Assembly (NCBI GenBank): GCA_024234855.1
Contig: JACKNN010000001.1
Coordinates: 998,888-1,062,887 of the forward strand
DNA length: 64,000 nt
Direction: 5' to 3'
Source: Pseudomonadales bacterium
Lineage (GTDB): Bacteria; Pseudomonadota; Gammaproteobacteria; Pseudomonadales; Halieaceae
Part shown: piece by piece, positions 51,346 to 60,039 of the stretch
Layout: each line of letters opens with the position of its first letter
How positions within the stretch are numbered: the first letter of the stretch is position 1
Translations under genes and position numbers: made by a program
The notes under the pieces: model-generated
The model's input: only the letters and a program-made list of their open reading frames with translations
The model's database searches: none
Told to the model about the DNA's origin: nothing

Positions 51346-51905
51346 GCAGGCTGGCATCCAGGGCACTGCCTCTGGCGGATCTAAAGCTGATTGAACGACA
51401 GCGCCTGGTTGATGATCGCGGATTTCTGGCCAGGATATTTTGTGCCCGTGATCTGGCCGCCTGCGGTTGGAATAAACCCATCATGCAGATAAATCATACC
51501 TACACGCGTACAAAGGGCACCGTCCGGGGGATGCATTTCCAGCGCCGGCCTTGCAGCGAGATGAAACTGGTGAATGTTATCCGGGGTGAAGTGTGGGACG
51601 TGGCTGTCGATTTGCGGGAAGGGTCCGCCACTTTCCTGCATTGGCATGCTGAGAAACTCTCGGCAGAAAATGGTCGCGCCCTGCTCATTCCCGAAGGTTT
51701 CGCTCACGGCTTTCAGTCGCTGACCGATGATGTTGAGATGTTGTATTGCCATTCTGCCGCCTACGATCCTGTTGCGGAAGGCGGATTGCGACCTTCGGAT
51801 GCGCGGCTGGCTATTGCCTGGCCCCTGGCGATATCCGCCATGTCCTCGCGGGACCGCGAGCTGCCGCTGATTGACCAGGATTTTAGGGGAATTTCCCTGC
51901 TATGA
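51342..51905 (+). CDS. dTDP/CDP-4-keto-sugar 3,5-epimerase-like protein (RmlC family)
   Basis: A 187-residue cupin of the RmlC family, with GTVRGMHFQ carrying the catalytic His, GEVWDVAVDLR and LIPEGFAHGFQ. In this operon it probably epimerises C3 and/or C5 of the CDP-4-keto-6-deoxyglucose made by RfbG. CDP-linked activity is inferred from context; the family usually acts on dTDP sugars. ATGA overlap with rfbG and the next gene. Confidence 0.85.
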   Translation: MSRLASRALPLADLKLIERQRLVDDRGFLARIFCARDLAACGWNKPIMQINHTYTRTKGTVRGMHFQRRPCSEMKLVNVIRGEVWDVAVDLREGSATFLHWHAEKLSAENGRALLIPEGFAHGFQSLTDDVEMLYCHSAAYDPVAEGGLRPSDARLAIAWPLAISAMSSRDRELPLIDQDFRGISLL

Positions 51906-53125
51906 AATGCAGAAGTTGCGCGGCGGAACTGACGCATACTTTTCTGGATCTGGGTTTCGCGCCCCCATCCAATGCGTACCTGACCGAGGAGGATCTGTCC
52001 CGTCCTGAAAAATATTATCCGTTGAAAATCAAGGTCTGTAACCAGTGTTGGCTGGTCCAGACCGAGGATTATACCGAAGCTGGCGAGCTGTTCAGCTCCG
52101 ACTACGCCTATTTTTCCAGTACGTCCTCCGGTTGGTTGGCTCATGCCGCCGATTACGCGAACATGATTTCCGAAAAACTTGATTTATCTTCCGACAGTCT
52201 TGTTATGGAAATCGCCTCGAATGACGGCTACCTGCTCAGGAATTTCGTCAGCGCGGGAGTGCCTTGCCTGGGGATCGAGCCCACGGCGAGCACCGCCGCC
52301 GCCGCGGAGGCGCTTGGCATACCCGTCATAAGGGCGTTCTTCGGTGAGCAACTGGCAGGGCAGCTTGTGGACAAGGGGTATCGGGCCGACCTGGTGGTGG
52401 GAAACAATGTGTTCGCACATGTGCCGGACATAAATGATTTTACCCGTGGCTTGAAATCTGTACTCAGTGCCACGGGCACGATTACCCTGGAGTTTCCCCA
52501 TGTAATGCAACTCATAGAGCATGCACAGTTCGATACTGCGTATCATGAGCATTTTTCATACCTCAGTCTGTACACCGTCAAGCGAATATTCGAATCAGCT
52601 GGCCTGCGTGTTTACGACGTGGAAACGCTTGCTACTCATGGGGGTAGTCTGCGTATTTACGGTTGTCATAAAGAGGCTGCACGTCAAACTTCAGGGGCCG
52701 TAGAACAGCTGTTGATTCAGGAGGCCCGTTTCGGGCTGCAAGACATCAAGACTTACGATGGCTTCCAGCAAAGGGCCGATAAGATCAAAAATGACTTTCT
52801 GGGTTTTCTGGTCGATCAAAAGCAAAATGGCAAACTGGTCGCGGCCTATGGGGCTGCGGCAAAAGGAAATACATTATTGAACTACGCGGGAGTCAAGCCC
52901 GACCTTTTGCCGTTTGTTTGTGATGCAGCTCCGTCCAAGCAAGGGAAGTATATGCCCGGCAGCCATATTCCTATTATTCCCCCAGCCGATCTGAAGCGGT
53001 ATTGCCCTGACTTTGTGCTTATCCTGCCTTGGAATATTGCTGCGGAAGTGAAGGGACAGCATGCGGATCTGGAACAAAGCGGCACCAGGTTTGTGACTGT
53101 GGTGCCGAAACTGGAGATCGCATGA
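51902..53125 (+). CDS. NDP-hexose C-methyltransferase-like protein
   Basis: A 407-residue three-domain protein: an N-terminal zinc domain (CRSC near residue 3, CNQC near residue 47), a SAM-binding core with MEIASNDGYLL and NNVFAHVPDIN, and a C-terminal Methyltransf_14-type domain (VAAYGAAAKGNTLLNYAG). This layout is that of sugar C-methyltransferases such as TylC3, which methylate C3 of 4-keto sugars. It implies a branched-chain sugar in the final glycan. Overlaps neighbours on both sides. Confidence 0.85.
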   Translation: MKCRSCAAELTHTFLDLGFAPPSNAYLTEEDLSRPEKYYPLKIKVCNQCWLVQTEDYTEAGELFSSDYAYFSSTSSGWLAHAADYANMISEKLDLSSDSLVMEIASNDGYLLRNFVSAGVPCLGIEPTASTAAAAEALGIPVIRAFFGEQLAGQLVDKGYRADLVVGNNVFAHVPDINDFTRGLKSVLSATGTITLEFPHVMQLIEHAQFDTAYHEHFSYLSLYTVKRIFESAGLRVYDVETLATHGGSLRIYGCHKEAARQTSGAVEQLLIQEARFGLQDIKTYDGFQQRADKIKNDFLGFLVDQKQNGKLVAAYGAAAKGNTLLNYAGVKPDLLPFVCDAAPSKQGKYMPGSHIPIIPPADLKRYCPDFVLILPWNIAAEVKGQHADLEQSGTRFVTVVPKLEIA

Positions 53126-54231
53126 AGTCGCGCATACACTACACCAAACCTTCGATCACCGAACGGGAAATTGAGTACGCGAATGATGCGGTAAGCAATG
53201 GCTGGGGCCCGCGATGCTACGAATACATCGCCAGGTTTGAAGAGGCATTTAAAAAGTATCTCGGTGTGAAGCACGCCATCGCTACCTCGTCCTGTACAGG
53301 TGCGATGCACATGGGCTTGTCCGGGTTGGGCGTCGGCCCCGGCGACGAAGTTATCCTGGCGGATATTAACTGGGTTGCAACGGCAGCGCCAATCACCTAC
53401 CTGGGGGCAACTCCAGTTCTGGTCGATGTAGATCCGGTATCATGGTGTATCGACCCCGCTCGGGTCGAGCAGGCGATAACGGAAAAAACAAAGGCGATCA
53501 TTGCGGTGCACCTCTACGGCAACGTCTGTGATATGCGCAGGCTCTTCGACATAGGGGAGCGCCATGGCATTGCGGTGGTTGAAGATGCGGCTGAAGCCAT
53601 CGGTTCGCAATACCATGAGCAAAAGGCGGGGTCAAACGGCGTATTCGGCACTTTCTCGTTCCACGGCAGCAAAACCGTAACCACGGGAGAAGGCGGGATG
53701 TTTGTGACGAACAATGATGCGTTGTTCGAGAAGGTACTGACCTTGTCAAATCACGGCAGGTCTGCAGGCCAGTTGAAGCAATTCTGGCCGGATATGATTG
53801 GATTTAAATATAAGCTGTCTAATGTCCAGGCGGCAATCGGGTTGGCCCAGATGGAGCGTATCGAAGATCTGGTTGCCGACAAACGACGAGTTTTTGAGGC
53901 CTACAGCTCGCTGCTGGAAGGTTTGCCAATAACGATGAACCCTGAGCCAAGTGACACGATAAACGGCTATTGGATGCCTACTTTCATAGTGGATCCGTTA
54001 GTGAAGTTTGATCGAAACAATTTTATCGCACACCTTGGCATGAACGGCATTGATGGCCGAGCTTTTTTCTGGCCGCTTTCGGATACGGGCCATTTCGACC
54101 GGTGTCTGCCCTCACCCGTGGCGCACTCACTGTTTTCAAGAGGCGTAAATTTGCCTAGCTATTACGATTTGAGCGCCGGCGATATAGAGCGAGTGGCGGA
54201 TTGCGTGCGCCAGTTCCTGGGTGCGAACTGA
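53122..54231 (+). CDS. DegT/DnrJ/EryC1 sugar aminotransferase
   Basis: A 369-residue PLP aminotransferase. The active-site lysine is Lys184 in FHGSKTVTTGEGG, so it is a true transaminase and not the RfbH dehydrase, in which His replaces Lys. Other blocks are SCTGAMHMGLSGLG and VVEDAAEAIGS. It resembles perosamine-synthase-type enzymes acting on C4 keto groups. It probably aminates the methylated keto-sugar. The start at 53122 overlaps the upstream stop; an extended frame upstream is a shadow of the C-methyltransferase. Confidence 0.88.
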   Translation: MKSRIHYTKPSITEREIEYANDAVSNGWGPRCYEYIARFEEAFKKYLGVKHAIATSSCTGAMHMGLSGLGVGPGDEVILADINWVATAAPITYLGATPVLVDVDPVSWCIDPARVEQAITEKTKAIIAVHLYGNVCDMRRLFDIGERHGIAVVEDAAEAIGSQYHEQKAGSNGVFGTFSFHGSKTVTTGEGGMFVTNNDALFEKVLTLSNHGRSAGQLKQFWPDMIGFKYKLSNVQAAIGLAQMERIEDLVADKRRVFEAYSSLLEGLPITMNPEPSDTINGYWMPTFIVDPLVKFDRNNFIAHLGMNGIDGRAFFWPLSDTGHFDRCLPSPVAHSLFSRGVNLPSYYDLSAGDIERVADCVRQFLGAN

Positions 54232-54237
54232 ACTAAT

Positions 54238-55092
54238 ATGAGTAATGAAAACTACAGGTTAGCTGCTGCGCAGGTCGATGAGTTCAACTCCAGTGGTCTG
54301 TTACTGATAAAAGGGTTCTATGACCCGCAAGACATACATGCGGTTCAGTATGGTATTTACAATATCATTGGCCGTGTGCTGGAACGCCACAAGCTTGTTG
54401 ACGACAGGAAGCCGTTTTCCGCGGATTGCTTTGATGACGGATTTAACGCCATCATACGGCGGGACCGGAGCATCGGATCGGAAGTTTATGACGCAATCAA
54501 GCAGTTGCCCGCGTTTATCAGGTTACTATCCAGTTCAGTGCACGAAAACATCATGATGCAGCTCCGCCCGGGGGCTCAGCCGGGCATAGCCGCGGGGGGC
54601 AGTGGTATACGCATTGACAATCCCGGTGAGGACCAGTACAGGGCTTTTTGGCACCAGGAATATCCGGCGCAGCTTCGCAGCCTGAATGGGCTGGTATTCT
54701 GGTCGCCACTGGTGCCGATCACCGAGGATATGGGGCCGGTAAAATTTTGCCTGTCATCGCACAAGGAAGGCCCGCTGCCCGTGACGAATGACTCCGATGA
54801 TGAACAGAGGCGGGGTGCATACAATCTTCGACTGCATAACGAAGCCTATTATTGTTCGAAATACCAACAGATCGCGCCACTTACAGAACCCGGAGACATG
54901 GTCATCATCGATTTCCTGGTAATACATGCATCCGGGTTCAATCGATCACAGCGATCCCGTTGGTCCATGCAGTTTCGCTATTTTGATTTTTCTGAACCCA
55001 CCGGAATCTCACACGGATGGCGGGGCTCCTTTGCATCCGGGGTCGATTTCCGCCTTATACATCCAGAGTTGTGTAAGGATTCTTTACAGTGA
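54238..55092 (+). CDS. PhyH-like Fe(II)/2-oxoglutarate oxygenase
   Basis: A 284-residue protein of the phytanoyl-CoA dioxygenase-like family. The facial triad is His139-x-Glu141 (FWHQEYP) and His230 (VIHASGFNRS), with Arg239 or Arg241 as the 2OG-binding arginine. HxE instead of the more usual HxD is noteworthy. In this operon it may hydroxylate a sugar or acyl group. It starts 6 bases after the aminotransferase stop, and its stop overlaps the next GTG. Confidence 0.72.
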   Translation: MSNENYRLAAAQVDEFNSSGLLLIKGFYDPQDIHAVQYGIYNIIGRVLERHKLVDDRKPFSADCFDDGFNAIIRRDRSIGSEVYDAIKQLPAFIRLLSSSVHENIMMQLRPGAQPGIAAGGSGIRIDNPGEDQYRAFWHQEYPAQLRSLNGLVFWSPLVPITEDMGPVKFCLSSHKEGPLPVTNDSDDEQRRGAYNLRLHNEAYYCSKYQQIAPLTEPGDMVIIDFLVIHASGFNRSQRSRWSMQFRYFDFSEPTGISHGWRGSFASGVDFRLIHPELCKDSLQ

Positions 55093-56243
55093 ATAAAGCT
55101 GTCAAGGTTTGTAACATATGCAAGTCGGAGCTGTCCGCCCCGATCTATGACTCCCGATCGCTACAGAGTCTTACGTCCCTGTGTCGTTTATATCCAGGCT
55201 CCACGCAGGTATGGTTTTGTACATGTTGTGGGCATGTTTTGAGTAACCCCCTGGAGGGAACGGATGAGTATTATGCAACCGAATACGATATTCTCCTTGA
55301 CCACGAGGATGAAGACCAGATTTACGAAGTCAAAGGCGGTGAAATCACTTACCGTATCGACCGGCAACTTGCTGTAATTTGCCAGAAGGTTCAGTTCAGG
55401 CCCGGAATGAAAGTGCTGGACTATGGCTGTGCAAAAGCGGGAATGTCAAAGCGCCTGGATAGACAAGTGCCGGGCATGGAATTCTACTTCTTTGATGTCA
55501 GTGACAGGTACCTGGAATACTGGCAAAAGCTCGCGCCTTCGCACAATCACGCGATTCTTGCAACACCCGCCCATTGGGAAAATCAGTTTGATTTAATCAC
55601 GTCCTATTTTTCTCTGGAACACATACCGGACCCGGTCGCATCAATTGCTCATATTACCTCCATGTTGAAGAAAGGTGGTCTGTTTTATGCAATAGTGCCT
55701 GACATCTTTGGAAATATAGCCGACTTTATCGTGGTCGATCATGTCAATCATTTTACCAGGACTTCTTTGGCCCACCTGCTTCAGGGAGCCGGACTTTCGG
55801 TCGTTGATATTGATAGTGCCTCTCATAGAGGGGCGCTTGTTGTCGTCGCCCGAAATGGCGGTGAAGTAGCAAGCCTTGAGCGAGATGACGGACTTCAGCA
55901 GCAGGTTCAGGAATTGGCGCACTACTGGGGAACTGCCTCCAGGCGCGTGCAGCAGGCGCGGGTGGGGCGCAACGGTTCTTGTGCGATCTATGGATCGGGG
56001 TTTTACGGGACATTCATATATTCCATGTTGGCGGATCCTCACGAGGTGACCTGTTTTCTCGACCAGAGTCCCTATCAGCAGGGCAAAAGTGTTTTCGGTG
56101 TGCCGGTAATATCGCCCGAGGCATTGCCTGAAGATATCAAGACGCTGTTCGTGGGTCTAAATCCCGCTATTGCCCGGGAAGTTATAGCAGGCCAGCCCTG
56201 TTTGCAGCGACCCGACCTGAGAACTATTTACCTGGATTCATGA
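55089..56243 (+). CDS. SAM methyltransferase with zinc and C-terminal Rossmann regions
   Basis: A 384-residue protein with an N-terminal CNIC...CTCC zinc-like pair, a SAM-binding core (KVLDYGCAKAGMSKRL, SYFSLEHIPDP) and a C-terminal region with AIYGSGFYGTFIYSML and LFVGLNP, comparable in layout to the C-methyltransferase at 51902. It may be a second sugar methyltransferase. GTG start overlapping the upstream stop; ATGA overlap downstream. Confidence 0.75.
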   Translation: MNKAVKVCNICKSELSAPIYDSRSLQSLTSLCRLYPGSTQVWFCTCCGHVLSNPLEGTDEYYATEYDILLDHEDEDQIYEVKGGEITYRIDRQLAVICQKVQFRPGMKVLDYGCAKAGMSKRLDRQVPGMEFYFFDVSDRYLEYWQKLAPSHNHAILATPAHWENQFDLITSYFSLEHIPDPVASIAHITSMLKKGGLFYAIVPDIFGNIADFIVVDHVNHFTRTSLAHLLQGAGLSVVDIDSASHRGALVVVARNGGEVASLERDDGLQQQVQELAHYWGTASRRVQQARVGRNGSCAIYGSGFYGTFIYSMLADPHEVTCFLDQSPYQQGKSVFGVPVISPEALPEDIKTLFVGLNPAIAREVIAGQPCLQRPDLRTIYLDS

Positions 56244-56773
56244 CCATGAATTCAACTGAGCGACTACTGCTTAGGCACTGGCGAGAATCGGATCTGGAAT
56301 TTCTGCGGGAACTGAGAAATGACATAACTCTGCAGGCTCGACTGCTTTCAACTGCAAGAGGTAGCGATATTGCGGCTGTCCGAAGCTGGTTGGACAGGCG
56401 CACGGCGACTTCGGACGGTATATTTTTTGTGGTGTCTCTCAGGGAAAACGAAGTTCCCATTGGGTATATCCAGTGCACAAAGGAGGCCAATTCTACTAAC
56501 GGATTCAGAGCGGGTATATGTCTTGCTGACGGATGGCAATCCAGAGGCTACGGCCCCGAAGTAATGCTGTGGCTTGAGCGGCATCTGGCAGCCAATTTCA
56601 TGCCTCAGAAAATTATCTTACATGTCGATGTTGATAATCATCAGGCTGTCGCCTGCTACCGGAAACTGGCTTATCGAGAAGTCGGTGTTATGAAAAACCA
56701 CGTAAAAGTCGGTAATGACTGGCGCGATGTTTTAGTTATGGAAAAATTGTTGCCTGACATCGGTGGACGGTGA
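56240..56773 (+). CDS. GNAT-family N-acetyltransferase
   Basis: A 177-residue GNAT protein (RLLLRHWRESDLEFLRELRND opening, about residues 8-28, and the acetyl-CoA loop GWQSRGYGPEVM). It resembles PseH-type sugar N-acetyltransferases and probably acetylates the amino group installed by the upstream aminotransferase. Acceptor identity is inference. Overlaps both neighbours. Confidence 0.8.
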   Translation: MTMNSTERLLLRHWRESDLEFLRELRNDITLQARLLSTARGSDIAAVRSWLDRRTATSDGIFFVVSLRENEVPIGYIQCTKEANSTNGFRAGICLADGWQSRGYGPEVMLWLERHLAANFMPQKIILHVDVDNHQAVACYRKLAYREVGVMKNHVKVGNDWRDVLVMEKLLPDIGGR

Positions 56774-57495
56774 TGAACGTTGTGATTAGCCAGTCCATGT
56801 ATTTTCCGTGGGTCGGAATGCTGGAGCAGATTCGTCTGGCAGATGTATTTGTCTTTTATGACGATGTTCAGTTTTCCAAGGGCAGCTTTACCAACCGCGT
56901 ACAAGTCAAGCTTCCGAGCGGAGTGCGCACGTGGATGACGGTGCCTCTGTTGAATCATCAGCTGGGGCAGCGAATTGACGAGGTCAGGATCAAGGATTCC
57001 GGAATCTGGGCTGCAAAGCACCTGTCTGTTCTGGAGCAAAGTTTCAGGGGCGCGCCTTTCGCCCAAGAAGCTCTGGATCTCGCTGCGAAAACACTGTCCA
57101 ATCCTGGTGGCACTATTGCAGAGTTGTCCCGTGCCAGTATGCTTGCGCTTGCGGAGTATTATGGGTTGGATCAAGACACCGAATTCGTTAACTCGACTGA
57201 CTTGAATGTCGCGGGCAAAGGCAGCCAGAGAGTCCTTGATATCGTTCAGGCAATTGGCGGTAACACCTATGTAACGGGACACGGTGCCTGGCAATATCTC
57301 GATCATGATCTTTTTGAAAAGGCGGGTCTGGAAGTCGCATATATGGATTATCAGTGTCGAGCATATCCGCAGAGGCATGGTGATTTCACGCCATATGTTT
57401 CAGCCCTGGATTTAATTGCAAATATGGGCCCCCGTGGGATAGAGTTCATATTCTCTGGCGCAGTTTACTGGAAAGATATCTGCAATGAATCCTAG
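56773..57495 (+). CDS. WbqC family protein
   Basis: A 240-residue protein of the WbqC family: VVISQSMYFPWVGMLEQI, FYDDVQFSKGSFTNRVQ, WMTVPL and TYVTGHGAWQYLD. The family recurs in O-antigen clusters and its chemistry is unproven; it may act on nucleotide-sugar amines. GTG at 56770 is an alternative start. ATG at 56773 overlaps the GNAT stop (TGATG). Confidence 0.82.
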   Translation: MNVVISQSMYFPWVGMLEQIRLADVFVFYDDVQFSKGSFTNRVQVKLPSGVRTWMTVPLLNHQLGQRIDEVRIKDSGIWAAKHLSVLEQSFRGAPFAQEALDLAAKTLSNPGGTIAELSRASMLALAEYYGLDQDTEFVNSTDLNVAGKGSQRVLDIVQAIGGNTYVTGHGAWQYLDHDLFEKAGLEVAYMDYQCRAYPQRHGDFTPYVSALDLIANMGPRGIEFIFSGAVYWKDICNES

Positions 57496-58264
57496 CGAAA
57501 AGTTTCAGGAAGAGGTTAAGGCCAATATTGCTGGTCTGGGCGAAGATGAGGCGCTGCAAGAGCTTTCCCGGTTATGGTGTGCTGAGGTTTCGCGACATAA
57601 ATATGCGTACAATTTTTCCTGGCTGGGCCGGCCAGCGATACAGTTTCCAAACGATGCATGGGCTTTACAGGAAATCATCTGGCAGGTCAGGCCGGACCTG
57701 ATAATTGAGGCGGGGATAGCTCACGGCGGTTCCCTGGTGTTCAGTGCATCCATGTTAAGCCTCCTGGATTTGACCGATGCAATCGCGGCAGGACAGACGA
57801 TGAACCCGGCGATATCCAGAAGAAAGGTCTTGGGTATTGATATAGATATACGTGCACATAATCGCAAGGCTATTGAAGCCCATCCCATGGCATCCCGTAT
57901 TCAGATGATCGAGGGGTCCAGCATCGCTGAGAAGACGATTGCACAAGTGAAAAGTGTCGCCGCGAACTACGATCGCATTCTGGTGTGTCTTGACAGCAAT
58001 CACACGCACGAGCATGTGTTGGCGGAACTACACGCCTATGCCGGTCTCACCAGTATCGGAAGCTATTGTGTAGTATTGGATACCTTGGTCGACGATATGC
58101 CGGAAGCCATGTTCAATGATAGGCCATGGGGCCCTGGCAACAGCCCCAAATCGGCGGTAAAGCAGTACCTGAAGTCACACCCGGAGTTTGAGGTCGACGC
58201 CGGAATACACCACAAGTTGCTAATCACAGTTGCCCCGGACGGCTATCTCAAGCGGATCAAGTAG
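57485..58264 (+). CDS. Cephalosporin hydroxylase (CmcI)-family methyltransferase-like protein
   Basis: A 259-residue protein of the CmcI family, which has a SAM-methyltransferase fold: LIIEAGIAHGGSLVFSASM (motif I region), VLGIDIDIRAHNRKAIE and ILVCLDSNHTHEHVL with metal ligands. Relatives act as rhamnosyl O-methyltransferases, so it may O-methylate a sugar. It overlaps WbqC by 11 bases. A hairpin follows its stop. Confidence 0.78.
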   Translation: MNPSEKFQEEVKANIAGLGEDEALQELSRLWCAEVSRHKYAYNFSWLGRPAIQFPNDAWALQEIIWQVRPDLIIEAGIAHGGSLVFSASMLSLLDLTDAIAAGQTMNPAISRRKVLGIDIDIRAHNRKAIEAHPMASRIQMIEGSSIAEKTIAQVKSVAANYDRILVCLDSNHTHEHVLAELHAYAGLTSIGSYCVVLDTLVDDMPEAMFNDRPWGPGNSPKSAVKQYLKSHPEFEVDAGIHHKLLITVAPDGYLKRIK

Positions 58265-58281
58265 GGTGCTTCAAAAGCACC
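58265..58281 (+). terminator. Hairpin after the cmcI-like gene
   Basis: Perfect stem GGTGCTT-CAA-AAGCACC immediately after the stop codon; a short T-run lies 10 bases later. It could partly end the rfbF-to-cmcI transcript before the flippase gene. Confidence 0.4.
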
Positions 58282-58367
58282 GACGATATCTTTTGGGTCC
58301 GCGCTGCATAAATTGTGTCAAAACGAATGTCCGGCCAGGGCCCGGGCAGTCGCTGTAGCACCTCAGT

Positions 58368-59873
58368 ATGCTTAAGGGCAATTTGATAGCGAATTACCTC
58401 GGTCAGGGTTGGACTGCCCTGATGGGGCTGGCGTTTGTTCCCGTCTACATCAGATATCTCGGCATTGAGTCTTATGGACTGATTGGATTATTTGCTGTTC
58501 TGCAGGCCTGGTTGAACCTTCTGGATTTGGGCATGGCTCCGACTCTCAGTCGCGAAATGGGCAGGTTCACCGCCGGGACCCGAACGAATGAGTCGATTGC
58601 CGACCTGCTGCGAAGCGTGGAAACTCTGGCGGTATTAATCGCTGTGCTGACTGCGCTGGGTGTCGCCTCTGGCTCGGTGTGGTTGGCCACAAATTGGTTG
58701 AGGGCCGAACAGTTGCCGGTAGCAACGGTCGCCCAGGCGTTTACGATGATGGGGGTGGTGACGGCTCTTCAATTTGTAATCGGACTTTATCGCAGTAGTC
58801 TGGTCGGATTGCAAAGGCAGGTGCAGTTGAACCTGGTCAACTGCATCATGGCCACATTTCGCAGTGTGGGCGCGGTTGCCGTGCTTATATGGGTCTCCCC
58901 GACCATAAGTGCCTTTTTTATCTGGCAGGGTATCGCGTCATTATTGACACTGATCTTGTTTATTCGCTCGACCTATATGTCTCTCAATGGTTTGGGTTTG
59001 GTTGCAACTCGGGCGGGCCGGTTCTCTGTCGATGCGTTGCGTAGCGTCCGGAAATATGCCGGCGGAGTACTGTGGATTACGTTTTTGGCGCTACTGCTTA
59101 CGCAGGTTGACAAGGTTCTGCTCTCAAGGCTGCTGACCCTCTCGGAGTTTGGTTATTATACGCTTGGCGCCGTTGTGGCGGGCGGGTTGTATGTTCTGGT
59201 TGGCCCGATTATACAGGCATGGTTTCCCCGGCTGAGCCAGCTGCATGCAGCCAACCTGGATTCGGAGTTCATTGAGGCTTATCACCAGGGCGCACAACTG
59301 GTAACTGTTATCGTAGGCAGTGCCACTCTGGTTTTGGTCATGTATTCCGAGATCATCCTGCGACTTTGGACACAGGATGAAGAGCTTGCCAGAAGTACTG
59401 CCGACTTGGTCAAATGGCTGGCAGTCGGGAATCTGCTGAATGGGCTTCTTACTATGCCCTATCAGGCGCAATTGGCGCTTGGCTGGACAGGTTTTGCGAT
59501 ACGCGTCAATACCATAGCAGTTGTTGCTATTGTGCCCGCTATTCTCTGGGCCGTTCCCATCTACGGCATGATGGGGGCGGCATATGTTTGGGTGCTTCTG
59601 AATACGGGATACATGCTTTTGGGAATGCATTTTATGTATCGGAGGATTCTCAAGACAGAAAAGTGGCGCTGGTACCGCGAAGATATTCTGCTGCCTATGC
59701 TTTCGGCGACTGCCATGGCTGTATTACTGGTCGAGGTTGTGCCGGTTTCCGGCTCGCCGGTGTATCAGTTCTCGGCCATTGCGATGTCCGGATTATTGAT
59801 TCTGGCGGCGGCGATTTTCGGGGCGCCAAGCTTGCTGAAAAGAGTTTGGGAAGTGGTTTATGGTGGCCGATAG
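58368..59873 (+). CDS. Polysaccharide flippase (Wzx/MATE-like)
   Basis: A 501-residue integral membrane protein with about 12-14 hydrophobic helices, starting MLKGNLIANYLGQGWTALMGL and including a conserved YLGIESYGLIGLF loop. It belongs to the oligosaccharide flippase family (MOP superfamily) that moves lipid-linked glycans across the inner membrane. A 103-base gap and hairpin separate it from the sugar-modification genes; 166 bases separate it from the next gene. Confidence 0.88.
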   Translation: MLKGNLIANYLGQGWTALMGLAFVPVYIRYLGIESYGLIGLFAVLQAWLNLLDLGMAPTLSREMGRFTAGTRTNESIADLLRSVETLAVLIAVLTALGVASGSVWLATNWLRAEQLPVATVAQAFTMMGVVTALQFVIGLYRSSLVGLQRQVQLNLVNCIMATFRSVGAVAVLIWVSPTISAFFIWQGIASLLTLILFIRSTYMSLNGLGLVATRAGRFSVDALRSVRKYAGGVLWITFLALLLTQVDKVLLSRLLTLSEFGYYTLGAVVAGGLYVLVGPIIQAWFPRLSQLHAANLDSEFIEAYHQGAQLVTVIVGSATLVLVMYSEIILRLWTQDEELARSTADLVKWLAVGNLLNGLLTMPYQAQLALGWTGFAIRVNTIAVVAIVPAILWAVPIYGMMGAAYVWVLLNTGYMLLGMHFMYRRILKTEKWRWYREDILLPMLSATAMAVLLVEVVPVSGSPVYQFSAIAMSGLLILAAAIFGAPSLLKRVWEVVYGGR

Positions 59874-60039
59874 ATACGCCAGGCGAGACGCTGCGGTTAC
59901 GCTTGAGGTTGATGTATGTTGTGGTCCTGACAAGTTCGGGTGTCACGTTATTGATACTGCCTGGATACAAATTTGATCGTACGAATTTGTGCTGTATTGT
60001 TAGTGCGCCCTAATACTGCCGTGTCGCCGAGCCCGAAGA

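Noticed and set aside
53122..54231. RfbH (CDP-4-keto-6-deoxyglucose-3-dehydrase)
   Set aside because: RfbH has His at the PLP position and a [2Fe-2S] cysteine set; this protein has Lys184 and no such set, so it is a transaminase.
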